Shown here: positions 36,016 through 47,060 of the stretch, one piece after another | Layout: every line of letters begins with the position of its first letter | How positions within the stretch are numbered: the stretch's first letter is position 1 | DNA from: Chenopodium formosanum | Lineage: Eukaryota; Streptophyta; Magnoliopsida; Caryophyllales; Amaranthaceae | Reading direction: 5' to 3' | Assembly (NCBI GenBank): GCA_024500155.1 | Contig: CM044860.1 | Span: forward strand, 542,501 to 606,500 | DNA: 64,000 nucleotides | Notes under the pieces: model-generated | What the model was told of the DNA's origin: nothing | Databases searched by the model: none | Seen by the model: only the letters and a program-made list of their open reading frames with translations | Made by a program: the position numbers and the translations under genes

Positions 36016-36470
36016 TTTTGCGCAATACTATTTGAATGATTAAGTAGCCATGGATTCGTTGCTGAGTTGAGTGAGTGTAGAAATTGGTAAGTTAAGAAAT
36101 TTCAGGCTTGAGGATGAAGAAGGAAGCAATTACTCGTTTATTATAATAATGGGCTTGAAATAATAATGGGCTTGCTTTAATTTTCGGGTTATTACTCTCT
36201 TTATCCCTATGTTTTTTTTTTCCCAATTATCAACTCGCGTCTTATAACGTCTATATCTTTATTTTCTTACACGTAAAAAGAAATGGCAATTAAGACAAAA
36301 ATAAAGGAATGGAGGGAATATTAGTGAACGCATAGGCTTATTAGAGTCTGAAGGACCGTCGTTATTTTTTTCATTTTCTACTATCGATGTCCGATAATCA
36401 AATTCAAGACATTGTTTGAATGTAGGTCGAGGAATGATTGTTCATTTACACATCGCAGCTTATTGTAAAC

Positions 36471-36485
36471 AATTTGTTCACACAT
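36471..36485. repeat. LINE target-site duplication, left
   Basis: AATTTGTTCACACAT, repeated exactly after the LINE poly-A at 44798-44812 (the first two A may belong to the tail). Confidence 0.88.
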
Positions 36486-37944
36486 GCGGGAAAAATTTTT
36501 TCTCCTAGAGAGAGAAAGTCGTTAGTGAGAGAAAAACTCTCAAAGTCTTTACTTTTCACCTAGCATTTAGAGATAGATTCCAGTTTATAAGAGTGCCTTT
36601 CTTAAGTCCTTGTTTCTTTTGGTAGCTCTACTCTCTTAATTTCCTCCAAAATGTCTCGTTATCTCCACCCAAATACTTTTGTTTACCCTCACTAGGTAAA
36701 AACTTTGAACCACTTCCAATCCTGGAGGATGAAGCACCCATTAATTGGGATTGTTGTGTTATTGGACGTGTTTGGGATGATAGAGACTTCTCGTTGTCTA
36801 TTTATCGAAGGTTGGTGGCTCGTTTTTGGCATCTTCGTGCACCTGTGTCGGTTCTCCACTATGGTAAAGATTTAATTTTTAGTTGTGAGACTTCAGAGGA
36901 TGCTGATGATTTAGATGCAAAGGGATGGGTCCACTTTAAGGGGAGTTTGGTTGTGTTACAACGGCTTCGGGAACATGCTGTAACAATGAATTTAAATCTA
37001 CATCTTGCGGAATTATGGGTGGGTGTGGTGGGTCTACCTTTTCGTTATTCTACTCCTCAAGTGGCGGAGGTTGTACTAGCTCACGTGGGTGACGTCACAA
37101 ACGTTGACGAATCTAATGGTCAGTTTCCCATTCCTTGTCCTCGAGTCAAAATTTTAGTTGATATGTCATTACCTTTGATTGCTGGTTGTTATTTCCCCAC
37201 GTTTGACAATCATGTCACGTGGGTGAAATTTAAATATGAGGGTATTTTTAGATTCTGTAAAAAGTGTGGTTTTGTAGGGCATGGTTCTACCACGTGTGAG
37301 AAAAACCATGTCAAAATTCGAGGTCCTTTGGAACGTCGTTACCGTCATATTCATGAAAATGGTGGTCGTGTATTATTTGGACCGACAGATTTAGACCTTT
37401 ACTCGGAGTCACTCAGGGGTATTTGTCCTTCTCCGCATGCATGGACTACGGAATTGTGGTTTGGATGGCATGATGATGAAGATCCGTCCGAATATGGAGC
37501 GGATTCACACCCCTCGGATTATGACGATGATGACGGAACAGTGTTACAAGGGGTTTCGTTGGATTCTCCTTCAGCTGCGACAGGGGGTTCAGACTCTCCG
37601 AGATCGGTGGCGACTGTTCCGGGGTTATTTCCACCGCCGTCTCCTGGTGCTTTCAGATCAGCTGATAATGAGGTTCTAAGTTTGGATTTAGGGCCTAATC
37701 GTGCACTTAGGGAACAGTTTGAGATAGTTAATCACGAGGCCCGTAGAGCTCCACGTGTTGGACATGCTGACTCTCTTAATTCTTCCTGGCAATACATGGG
37801 GGGATGGCTTAATGAAGACACGCGTGTCAATGGTTGGAGTCAACAGCATTCAACTGCTGTCGGTGGGGCCCTACAACGTTTCTTGGGGACATCTGTTAGG
37901 GAGGGGGACCCTTACCGCCAAGCAATCACTCGTCCTAATCCATC

Positions 37945-37947
37945 GTC
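37945..37947. repeat. CACTA-1 target-site duplication GTC
   Basis: GTC here and at 39664-39666, the 3 bp duplication expected for CACTA elements. Confidence 0.8.
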
Positions 37948-39663
37948 CACTACCACAAAAAGTACAATAAGAAACGCATAATATAAAACGGGTGACAAAG
38001 ATAAGCGTTCTGTATAACAAAATAGAACGCTTTTCTATGCCACCCGTTGTATATGTTAAATATTATAGAACAGTTCACTACCCAACCGTTTTATATGTTA
38101 AAGATTATAGAATGGTTCACTACCCAACCGTTCTATATTTATTTTACACAAATTAAAAATTATGAAATAAAAATTTTTAAGTAGAGATAGAACGGTGTTC
38201 AGTTACAACCGCTGTGCGTCTTTTACCCTAAAATTACTCTGCAACCATCTTTCAATAAATGTTGCCTACTTGCCTTTTTCTTGTTTTTCACTCCGAAACT
38301 TTTGTTTATGAAATGCTATGAGTCTATGACTCTTCCTCCTCCCAAACCAGAAAATATATGCAATCTCTCATAATTTAAATTTTCAGATCTAAATGATTGT
38401 TCCTATTTTTATTGCTCTTGTAAAATTTTGGAAAATAAGGGTTTGCACAACCACAGATCAAGAACTCAAAGGCTATAAAGGTTTGATTCTATTTTTCAAT
38501 TAATTAAATTGCTATGTGCTCGAAGTTATTTGATATGATTGAGGTTTTTTTTTTTTTTTTTTTTTCCTGTTGTGGCAAAATCTATCCAAATTAATTCTTT
38601 TTGTTTGGAGTCTTTCGCAAGAATTGAATAAAATTTCTGTATAATTTGATCGGGAATTTTTTGTTGTGTTGGGGGTTTTGAATTTTGATAATTAGAGCAG
38701 CGATGGCAGATTTGAAAAGGCAAGAATTGATGAACAACGACGACAAAATTGGAAGAAGCGAGTTCAACGGTTGAATCTTCGGTTAGAAATTCAATGGCAA
38801 ATGTTGAGAGTAATGGATCATTCTGATATTAATGGTTATTGATTTTTTTTATTCTTCTTAATCAGATCTTGATTTTGGGGTTAATTATAAAGCGTTGTGC
38901 AATTTCACACAAAGTATATTGCATTGTTTTTTTTTTTTTATTCTTCTTAATTAATCAGATATTAATGGTTGATCTTGATTGTAATTGAATGATTTTTTTT
39001 AACACAGATTAATCAAAGGTCGTTAGAGGAGAACTGCGTACAAATTATCGCCAAAAAATCATCTCTTAGTTTTTCTTTTTTATTTTGCATTTTAATTGTA
39101 TCATTAATTGCGTTGTTAAGTTGTATTGGTAGTTTTGGTATAGACTATTTCAACCATTGATAATTACGAAGTACGTAGTACGAAGTATATTGTTTTATTT
39201 TGCTGTTAAGCTATCAATACTTCAATAATTTTGCATTAAAGTTGTACGAGTATTATGATTATTTTTCTGACTACTTTTGAGTTAGAATTTTACCATTTTG
39301 TTTGATATAATTTTTAATTAAAAAAAATATTGATTTAATGTAGGCTTCTTGATCTGAAAATCGTGCATATTTTTTTTTTATTAAGAAAGAATAGAGGACG
39401 GTTAACTTACCAAACCGTTCTCTATTGTATAAGAATATGAAACGGTCAACCAAGGAAACCGTTGTCTTTTTCGTCTACATATTTAGATTTTAGGGAGGGA
39501 TTATAGAACGGTTATGTCTAATGACCGTTCTCTATAATGAGGGATACAGAACGCCTCATTTACCCGTTTTATAAACTTTACACATCGCTTAGCAGAAGAA
39601 CGGTCCTAAAGCGTTCTATAAAGCCTATTTCAACAGTTCTCTAAGCCTATTTTTGTAGTAGTG
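37948..39663. mobile_element. Non-autonomous CACTA element 1 (1716 bp)
   Basis: Ends CACTACCACAAAAA and TTTTTGTAGTAGTG with GTC duplications. Both subterminal regions carry iterated (A)ACCGTTCTAT / ATAGAACGG units in both orientations (37990-38215 and 39395-39625). The middle is AT-rich and non-coding, with no transposase. It sits inside LINE ORF1, so it is younger than the LINE. Confidence 0.88.
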
Positions 39664-40662
39664 GTCTGGATTGCATCATGGTTCGGGAATGGGCCAACAC
39701 TCTTCCACGTGGGGTCTAAATTCGAGAATTATTTCTTCTGAGTTTATGAATAACTCTACTCCTTCTCCTGGCCCATTTACAAGAAACATTCCTTCTCACT
39801 TGGGCCGGCCCATCACTGAGCTACAAATTAACTCACCTTCTCAGACTTTATCTCACATGGGTCATCTTACTTCGAATGTGGGCCGATCTTATATGGATAC
39901 TTTGACCCGTGACTCGCCAATGGATCAACGGGTTCCGGATCTGGATATATTTGGGACTGAATTTTCGCCGCCTCCGTTGGGCCCTTCTGGTCCATTATTT
40001 GAAGACCCTTTTGGGCCTGGGCCTAGTAATTGGATGGGTGATAGTGAGCTTCAACGTTCACCATCTCTTTCTCGTTCATTCCCGTCGACTTCTCAAGCGA
40101 ATTCTGGGTATGAGGCTGATTCATCTTCTGGGCAATTCTCATTCTCTTCGAACCTTCAAACTGATGACTCATCCTTTCCTTCTCTTAGTTCTATTCCGGC
40201 GGAGGTGGGTTTCATGGACCACTCGTCGGACTCTTGTGAGGCTGTGCATATGGATTGTTCCCCGGCAGCCTCGGAATCACCGTCAACACAAAGTTCGCCA
40301 CATGGTTCTCCGTCAGCGACTCCGTCAGCTCCGATTACTCCGGCCGACTCAGCTCCGTCTACTGGTCAACGGTTCCCTGGGAAGATTCTCCGCCGTTCGA
40401 CCTCTCCTATGAAACAGAAAGGTAAAATGGTGATCAAATGGGTCAAGCAAGTTTCTCAAATTTGTCCCGCCAAGCGTGGCGCTTCTGCTGTTACTCCTTC
40501 TGCGCCGCCGATTCCATCTCCGGAGGTGGCCAGTGTTTGTTCTGGGTGCTAGCCTTGTGCTCTGCCGTTTAAGAAGCGCAAGGGTGTTGGTGGCTCGACT
40601 TCTTCCAGCGGTTCTGCTAATGTGGGTTCGGTGGCTCCCCCTCTAGAGCCACCAAGGTCGGG

Positions 40663-43600
40663 ATGAAAATTGGGGCTTGGAACATTAGGGGTATTGGGCA
40701 AGCGGACTCCCCTAAAGTTCCTTACCTGCTTTCCTTAGTCCGCTCCAGTAATTTGGATGTTGTGTTTTTAATGGAGACTATGCTTCCTGTAAATAATGTT
40801 GTACAAAAACTAGCATCTCTTCCTATTTTGGGTACTTGTGGTTTAGATGCTTTAGGCTTAAGTGGTGGGTTAGTAGTATTTTGGGTAGCCCCGGTGTTGG
40901 TGGAGCCTTTGTATATTTCTCCAAACTTTGTGGCTTGTAAAATATCTGTTGGAAATGAAATAAGACATGTAGTGTTTGTGTATGGAGCACCTCATTTAGA
41001 TGATAGGTTGGATGTTTGGCATTCTATTGCAACCTTTGTTCGTACTCACCCTAATATTTTGTTGATTGGAGACTTTAATCAGGTTGAATACCTTTCTGAT
41101 AAAATTGGGGGTTCTACAACCATACATGGGCGGCTGGATTTTATTCAGTGGCGTTTGGATTTGGGTCTTATTGATGTTCCTTTTACTGGTCCACCTTATA
41201 CTTGGACTAATGGCCGTATGGATTCAGATCCAACATTTGAACGTTTGGACAGAGCTTATGCGTCTCCGGACTGGTTTGCTCAATTTCCGGACTCAGCCCT
41301 CACTCATCAGCCAATTTTATTCTCAGATCATGCAGCGATTATTTTCACAGATACTGTTGACAGGTCACACTCTCGTAGGCCATACCGTATTGAAAATTGG
41401 TGTTTGTCGGCAAAAGATGTGTCGGACCTTGTCTCTACTATCTGTCAGGATCACTTTTCTGGTTCTTCCCAGTTCACTCTCTCTAAAAGATTGGCTGTTA
41501 TCAGAGATCACCTTCGGCACTGGTGTTTATCACATAAGAAATCATGGGGTATTAATTGGAAACTGTTCTGTCAAGAGGTTTCGGCAGGTTCACGTCTGTT
41601 ACAGTCTCCCATGGCACGCAGACTGTTTCTTAATACTCGTAATGAGAGGGTGGAGGCTGCTCATGCTGCTTTTTTATACTGGAAACAGCGGGCCAAGGTT
41701 AAATGGGATGCTTTGGGTGACTCGAATTCGAAGTTACTCTTTTCGATGGTTCAAGCTCGAAAGCGCCGTAATATGATCCACAGTTTGAAAGACTCCTCAG
41801 GTGAGTGGCTCTCGGATATGGAGCAGATTCGTGCTATGATACTTCAGTTTTATGCAGATCTTTACACTCCAAGAACTGCGTCGGATGATTATCCGGCCCT
41901 CGATTGGACTGATTTGGACATTCCTGTTCTTTCTTCAGAGCAGCAAGCTGAGTTAATGCGTCCGTTTTCTGAACATGACATTCGGGCTGCGATGTTTGAC
42001 ATTGCTGATGATAAATCTCCTAGTCCGGATGGTTTTTCTTCGGCGTTTTTTAAGACCTACTGGCCTCAAATTGGTCAGCATGTGGTTTCGGCGGTTCAAT
42101 ACTTTTTTGCCCATGGTTACATGTTGAAGGATTGGAACCGTACGTTTTTTGTCCTTCTTCCCAAGGTCCCTCAACCAGATTCGGTTTCTCAGTTCCGGCC
42201 GATTGGGCTCTGTAATGTAATGTACAAGTGCATTGCTAAATGCATTACTGGTCGTCTCCGGTTGGTTCTTCCTTCCTTGATTTCGGGTTTCCAAAATGCC
42301 TTTGTTCCGGGTCGGCTACTTTCGGATAATGCTTTGGTCGCCCATGAATTGCTTAATTTCATGAATCATTCCCGCGCTCGGAAAACTTTCTATGCGGCCT
42401 TAAAGCTTGACATGAATAAGGCCTATGATCGACTTCGCTGGGACTTCCTTTCTCGAGTTTTGAGAGCTTTTGGGTTTCCTCAGTATTGGGTGCATGTTAT
42501 AGAACAATGTGTGACTACGGTCACTTATCAAGTTCTGGTGAATGGCTCCCTGACTCCCACCTTATCTCCAAGGTGTGGTCTTCGTCAAGGAGATCCACTA
42601 TCTCCGTATCTGTTTGTACTTTGTATTGAGGTGCTCTCGGCTATGCTCCGCCATGCTGAACAACAGAAGTTGATTTCGGGTATACAGATTGCTCGTCGTA
42701 GCCCTCCTATTTCTCACCTGTTTTTTGCTGATGATTCCTTGCTGTTCTTTAAGGTGTCTCCTCAGGCCTGTGAGAATGTTATGAATCTCCTACATTCTTT
42801 CTGTGAGAATTCGGGGCAATTAATTAATTTGCAGAAGTCCTTTGTTAAGTTCAGTCCTAATACTCCCCAGGACTATCGTGAGTTTCTGGCTAAGAGTTTG
42901 CGCCTAAAGGTGGCCCCGAATTTAGGTACTTATCTAGGACTTCCAGTGGATTTGGGGAGAAGCAAGGTAGCGGGTTTTGGTTTCTTAATAGACAAGGTGG
43001 TGGCGCGTTTGGCTTCTTTTTCAGCTCTTCGACTTTCGGCCGCAGCGAAGTTGGTTATTATCAACTCTGTTTTAGTTGCTTCCTTTAATCATGTCCTTTC
43101 GGTTTTTAAAATCCCTTCCACGATTTGTTCACACATTGATAATCTTCTAGCCCGGTTTTGGTGGAAATCGTCAGACACTTCGAAGGGTATTGCTATGCGG
43201 TCGACAGCATTATTGCATATGCCGAAGGGCATGGGAGGTTTAGGGATCCGTAAAATGGAGTGTTTTAATTCAGCCCTATTGACCAGACAGAGCTCGCGGA
43301 TGATTCACCATCCACAGTTGTTGGTTTCCCGCTTGCTCTTTGCTAAGTATCCTTCTCTTCGCTCTGTGCCGGGTGCTTCTATTGCCCGCCCTTCGTGGGG
43401 TTGTTGCGGGATTCAGGAAGGCCTTGTGACTTTGGCTTCGGGCTCTATGTGGAAGGTTGGAGATGGTACTGCAGTCAGGATTCGGGAAGATACCTGGGTT
43501 CCAGATGGTCATATATCTTTTAGGGAAGATATTTTCGAGTCGGATCTTCCGTCTCATGTTTCTGCTATTATTAATCCCCGTTCACATACGTGGGATTCTT

Positions 43601-44748
43601 TTAAAATCCATCGTCTGTTTGATGCTCCTACGGCAAGGAGGATCCTTGCTCTTGATAGACCTAGTGAGTCGATGGATGACTTCATGTACTGGAAATTCAC
43701 GAAGGACGGGGTGTTTACTACTAAGTCGGCATATATTTCGATTTTGTTGTCTGGTGTACGCCGAAATACTACCAGCTTCATTCATCCTCAGTGGTGGAGT
43801 CGGTTCTGGGGTCTTCCCCTTCTACCTAAATGGAAGATTTTTGGATGGAAATTGATTCATGATGCTCTTCCCGTTGCTTCTATTCTTCGTCAACGGGGAC
43901 TTTTGGTTGATCCTTTATGTCCTTTCTGCCATTTGGAGGAGGAAACTGTGGGTCACTTGTTTAGGGACTGCCCTTGGACTCGTCAAGTCCTTCTTGGTCC
44001 TGCTCTGGCTCTCCAATCAGTGTCTTTGTCGACCCACTCGTTTATTGGTTGGTTGGTTAATACAGTGTCAGACTACCACTCTAGTAAGAACTGGAGTGGG
44101 TTGGCGGATTTCTTTGCTCACTTATGGGCAATTTGGTTAGCCCGGAATACTTGTCGTTTCCGCCACCAGACTGTATCTTTTGTGGAGATTTTTGCCCTTG
44201 CCTCGGTTTGGCGCTCTCGATGTTCTTTGGCTTTTGATTTCCTAGCTGGCGTTTCAGTTCGAAATCCTACTCGGTCTTGTCCGGCTGCTACTTTGACCTC
44301 CTACTGGCTTAGGGGGAATCCTTCCATTTCGTTGGAGGTGTGTTTGGTTTTGGATGGTTCTTGGTCGGCAGGGGACAATGCTGCTGGTTTCGGTTGGTGT
44401 CTTCGTGCTACTGATTCTCCTTTAGTCATAGGCGGGGGTGCTCGAGCCTCTCGCGCATCCTCAGCTTTACATTCAGAACTTCTTGCCTGTTACTGGGGTC
44501 TTAGATCTGCGACAGGGAGGGGCTTTCGGCGAATTCTCCTGTACACGGACTGTGCTACTTTGGGTCTGCTTTTAGCCCGGAAAAGGCGTCCAGATGTTTC
44601 CTTAGTTTGGATCTGCGCGGATCTTTTTTCGATAGTGGATTCGTTGGAAGCGTGCAAAGTTGTGAAGGTCCCTCGGAGTTGGGTCGCCCCAGCGCATTGG
44701 TTAGCTAATAAGGCTAGGTGTCAGGATTTTCTTTGTTGGTCTTTTTAG
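40663..44748 (+). CDS. LINE ORF2 protein: endonuclease, reverse transcriptase, RNase H
   Basis: 1361 aa, uninterrupted. The APE-type endonuclease about 1-230 opens MKIGAWNIRG, with catalytic E in FLMETM, GDFNQ (about 136) and SDHAAI (about 219). The RT about 480-745 shows FRPIGLCNVMYK, LDMNKAYDRLRWDFL, GLRQGDPLSPYLF and the catalytic FADDSLLFF (about 688). A zf-RVT region (WKLIHDALPVA...CPFCHLEEETVGHLFRDC) lies at about 1050-1110. The C-terminal RNase H, about 1225-1340, shows LDGSWS, ELLACYWGL and YTDCATLG. It copies its own mRNA at nicked genomic targets. The intact frame suggests a recent insertion, though the damaged ORF1 argues against current autonomy. The ATG overlaps the ORF1 terminal TGA as ATGA. 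Confidence 0.93.
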   Translation: MKIGAWNIRGIGQADSPKVPYLLSLVRSSNLDVVFLMETMLPVNNVVQKLASLPILGTCGLDALGLSGGLVVFWVAPVLVEPLYISPNFVACKISVGNEIRHVVFVYGAPHLDDRLDVWHSIATFVRTHPNILLIGDFNQVEYLSDKIGGSTTIHGRLDFIQWRLDLGLIDVPFTGPPYTWTNGRMDSDPTFERLDRAYASPDWFAQFPDSALTHQPILFSDHAAIIFTDTVDRSHSRRPYRIENWCLSAKDVSDLVSTICQDHFSGSSQFTLSKRLAVIRDHLRHWCLSHKKSWGINWKLFCQEVSAGSRLLQSPMARRLFLNTRNERVEAAHAAFLYWKQRAKVKWDALGDSNSKLLFSMVQARKRRNMIHSLKDSSGEWLSDMEQIRAMILQFYADLYTPRTASDDYPALDWTDLDIPVLSSEQQAELMRPFSEHDIRAAMFDIADDKSPSPDGFSSAFFKTYWPQIGQHVVSAVQYFFAHGYMLKDWNRTFFVLLPKVPQPDSVSQFRPIGLCNVMYKCIAKCITGRLRLVLPSLISGFQNAFVPGRLLSDNALVAHELLNFMNHSRARKTFYAALKLDMNKAYDRLRWDFLSRVLRAFGFPQYWVHVIEQCVTTVTYQVLVNGSLTPTLSPRCGLRQGDPLSPYLFVLCIEVLSAMLRHAEQQKLISGIQIARRSPPISHLFFADDSLLFFKVSPQACENVMNLLHSFCENSGQLINLQKSFVKFSPNTPQDYREFLAKSLRLKVAPNLGTYLGLPVDLGRSKVAGFGFLIDKVVARLASFSALRLSAAAKLVIINSVLVASFNHVLSVFKIPSTICSHIDNLLARFWWKSSDTSKGIAMRSTALLHMPKGMGGLGIRKMECFNSALLTRQSSRMIHHPQLLVSRLLFAKYPSLRSVPGASIARPSWGCCGIQEGLVTLASGSMWKVGDGTAVRIREDTWVPDGHISFREDIFESDLPSHVSAIINPRSHTWDSFKIHRLFDAPTARRILALDRPSESMDDFMYWKFTKDGVFTTKSAYISILLSGVRRNTTSFIHPQWWSRFWGLPLLPKWKIFGWKLIHDALPVASILRQRGLLVDPLCPFCHLEEETVGHLFRDCPWTRQVLLGPALALQSVSLSTHSFIGWLVNTVSDYHSSKNWSGLADFFAHLWAIWLARNTCRFRHQTVSFVEIFALASVWRSRCSLAFDFLAGVSVRNPTRSCPAATLTSYWLRGNPSISLEVCLVLDGSWSAGDNAAGFGWCLRATDSPLVIGGGARASRASSALHSELLACYWGLRSATGRGFRRILLYTDCATLGLLLARKRRPDVSLVWICADLFSIVDSLEACKVVKVPRSWVAPAHWLANKARCQDFLCWSF

Positions 44749-44812
44749 TTTTTTTGTTTTTTTCTAGTCCTCACTGTCAAAAAAAAAAAAAAAAAAAAAT
44801 TTGTTCACACAT

Positions 44813-45125
44813 TAATGCATATAATTATCTTAAACCTTTGCGACTGCAGTTTTTTAACATAATATGGAGCTGAATACTTCACATTGACTATTATTAATAT
44901 GCACAAGATTTTCATGTATGAAATTGGACACAATGACATAATTCAGTCATCCTGACATGAAAAAGAAATTACTCTAACGAAATTCAGTTACATAAAGAAG
45001 CTAGTGGGAAAATAATGTTGACAGTGGGAGACTGGGAGAGAAAGAAGGATGAAAGACCGAGGGATCTAACTATATCTAAACAATACCCAGAGAAGCAGTC
45101 TATTCTCTTGGTCATATTAGCTAAA
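44813..45125. other. Intergenic / 3' flank
   Basis: AT-rich host sequence between the LINE and the small minus-strand gene, probably including its 3' UTR. Nothing else seen. Confidence 0.5.
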
Positions 45126-45428
45126 CTACTGCTCTAGCTCAATAACCTCGAAGTTCCAGTTTCTGACTTGGTCCCTTCTGACTGCACGACTTCTAACTAG
45201 ACGCGGAGGACCTGAAATATCACCCCGATTTGATAAATCTGGCTGTGGAGTCACTTTAGACGATGATGTGACTGGGTTTCCCCTAGGTGGAGGAATTGCA
45301 AGCTTCCGACTCAAGCAGTTAGCCATTGCCGAACATCTCCCATCATTGTCTGAACTAGACACAGAGTAACTTCTGAACGAATGTGATGGGCTTTCTACAC
45401 TGTGGCACACAAGACAGGCGAGACTCAT
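45126..45428 (-). CDS. Small conserved plant protein of unknown function (100 aa)
   Basis: Single coding exon. Begins MSLACLVCHSVESPSHSFRSYSV, with VSSSDNDGRCSAMANCLSRK, a variable Pro/Ser linker with KVTPQP, and a basic C-terminus GPPRLVRSRAVRRDQVRNWNF. I recognise this layout (two Cys near the N-terminus, SFRSYSVSSS, RLVRSRAVRRD) as a small plant-specific protein group without known function. There is no signal peptide or membrane helix. The transcript seems to have a long 5' UTR intron: acceptor TTTTTTTTCAG ending at 45461 and a donor AAAG|GTTCG at 46980/46979. Confidence 0.72.
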   Translation of the reverse strand: MSLACLVCHSVESPSHSFRSYSVSSSDNDGRCSAMANCLSRKLAIPPPRGNPVTSSSKVTPQPDLSNRGDISGPPRLVRSRAVRRDQVRNWNFEVIELEQ

Positions 45429-47060
45429 ATTCAGTCTCTAACCAAAATGTAATTAACCTGCTGAAAAAAAACATTATATATATCAGCAGAAACTTCTTGC
45501 TGCTAGACAAATGTACCAGTTCAAGAGGCCAGCTAAACAAACTATATCTGAAATTTCACAACTGTATGAACAGCAGGTAACAAGTAATCTACTTTCTCAG
45601 AGATGCAAGGATGAAATTTTGACATAATTTTGTCTTGCTAATGATCATACCAAATATACAGCAATGCAAAAAGCTTAAAATATCCGCAAAAGATGGTCAC
45701 TGGCAGATCAATCAAGTCATTATCAGCAGCAAATAAAACTAAGATGAACGGTGACAAACAAATTTCATAACTGGAACCAATTTTTTACATCCAGAGTCTC
45801 AATTAGGACTGTAGAAATAGCACTTCAATTTTCACAGCTAGTCAGGAAAAAAAAAAAAAAAAAAAAAAAAAAAAACAGATCTTTGACAGAGAAAGCAATG
45901 CATGAAAAGCTACAGAGTACATATTTTGACCCATTTGGCCATAAGCACACAACTTTAGAAGGAAGTAAAGGTTGCTAAGCCGGTGTACATATTTGGTTTT
46001 CAGGAATTTGGCTCGGGTTCAATTACCTCTACCATTTATCGTAAAAATTATGCATGGTCCAGGGCCATTAATCCAACTCCTCACTACTCTATAAAATCTT
46101 TAGAAACCATTCTATTGTGAAATAAAAAGGAGCAACGGTCCAAGATCATGATGAATGATCGATAAGTATGGCTTTGTTGCAAGTTTACCAATGGAAAAAA
46201 AATGATTATTGCAGCAAGGAACACAGCTCCTTTTCGACACAACAATGCTTAATATCTACTAGGCGAAAAAGTCAATAGTCTACTCTTCCCCAACCATTTA
46301 AGACCCATATTTGGAAACAAGCTCCAAAGTTCCAATTGCACTGTCTAACCTCTAAATCTATCCATAATACTACATGGAATTTATTGACTTTTCCATGTGA
46401 TTGACTGATTGACTGACTCTTAATAGGAATGCTGATTCCAAACAATAATTTGTCAGAATGACGCAGTAAATTAAATTACCCAAACAAACTACAATAATTT
46501 TCTCAGAAATTCACACACCACCAATTCCATCGGAAATTTCATGCCCTGAAACTCTAATAATCAATCAATTTTTAAAATTTGGGGGAACATGAATTCAGTA
46601 TCAATTGAAACAATTCAACAATGAACATATAACTCTCCAATTCGAAATATTCATCACAAATCAACAAAAATTATATTCAAATCGAAGATAAAAATAAGAG
46701 TGCGATTCAAAAATTGCGAGAAATCAGCGATAATAATATCACAATAAAACGAAAAGCAGGATAATCATCGGATCTGGGGTATTGTAATCAATGCATAAAT
46801 TATTCAATCATGATGAAAAAAAGTAATAATCACAAAGAAATAAATAAAGGGAATTTGCAACATTGCATTGATTGAACTAATTAATACTACAGTACTACTA
46901 CAATAAAAGTACAAATTGAAGAAGATGAAAGATTCAAATTACAAATAAAAATTGAGATCGAAGATAGAAAGTAACGAACCTTTATTTTTCTGGGTATCTC
47001 AGTGATTTTCTCTCTCCTGGGCGTATTGAATTTGTGGGGGAAAGTTGTAAGTAATAATGA
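45429..47060 (-). other. 5' UTR with 1.5 kb leader intron of the small gene
   Basis: Proposed UTR exon 2 is 45460-45429 and the intron 46979-45461. UTR exon 1 ends at 46980 and contains the purine-rich AGGAGAGAGAAAATCACTGAG. The start site near 47040-47100 is a guess. The intron holds a poly-A tract (45847-45875) and no transposon ends. Confidence 0.45.

Larger units (their letters stand above)
36653..40552 (+). pseudogene. LINE ORF1 (DUF4283-like and CCHC zinc knuckle), interrupted
   Basis: Nucleic-acid-binding protein of the LINE. The open frame runs upstream to about 36653 without an ATG; the nearest ATG (36651) is in another frame and stops after 14 codons, so the start is damaged. First part to 37947: WDCCVIGRVWDDRDFS, the DUF4283-like core, then the knuckle CKKCGFVGHGSTTC (about 37256-37300) and an acidic tail. 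The CACTA insert with duplication is 1719 bp, exactly 573 codons, so the second part (39664-40552, Ser/Pro-rich) stays in the same frame. A TAG at 40550-40552 ends it early; beyond it the frame remains open (PFKKRKG) to a TGA at 40664-40666 that overlaps the ORF2 ATG. Confidence 0.8.
36486..44797 (+). mobile_element. Full-length L1-type LINE, with nested CACTA element
   Basis: Bounded by 13-15 bp target-site duplications, a poly-A tail (44779-44797), ORF1 with a zinc knuckle and ORF2 with endonuclease, RT and RNase H. Removing the 1716 bp CACTA insert and its 3 bp duplication leaves about 6.6 kb, a normal plant L1 length. It begins GCGGGAAAAATT and the leader has GAGAGAGAAAG. Confidence 0.9.

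Noticed and set aside
36794..37981. Stand-alone zinc-knuckle host gene
   Set aside because: It is the 5' half of LINE ORF1, interrupted by the CACTA element; its last codons are transposon sequence.
41066..41776. 236-codon alternate frame inside LINE ORF2
   Set aside because: Overlaps the endonuclease region in another frame; ORF2 motifs are all in the 40663 frame.
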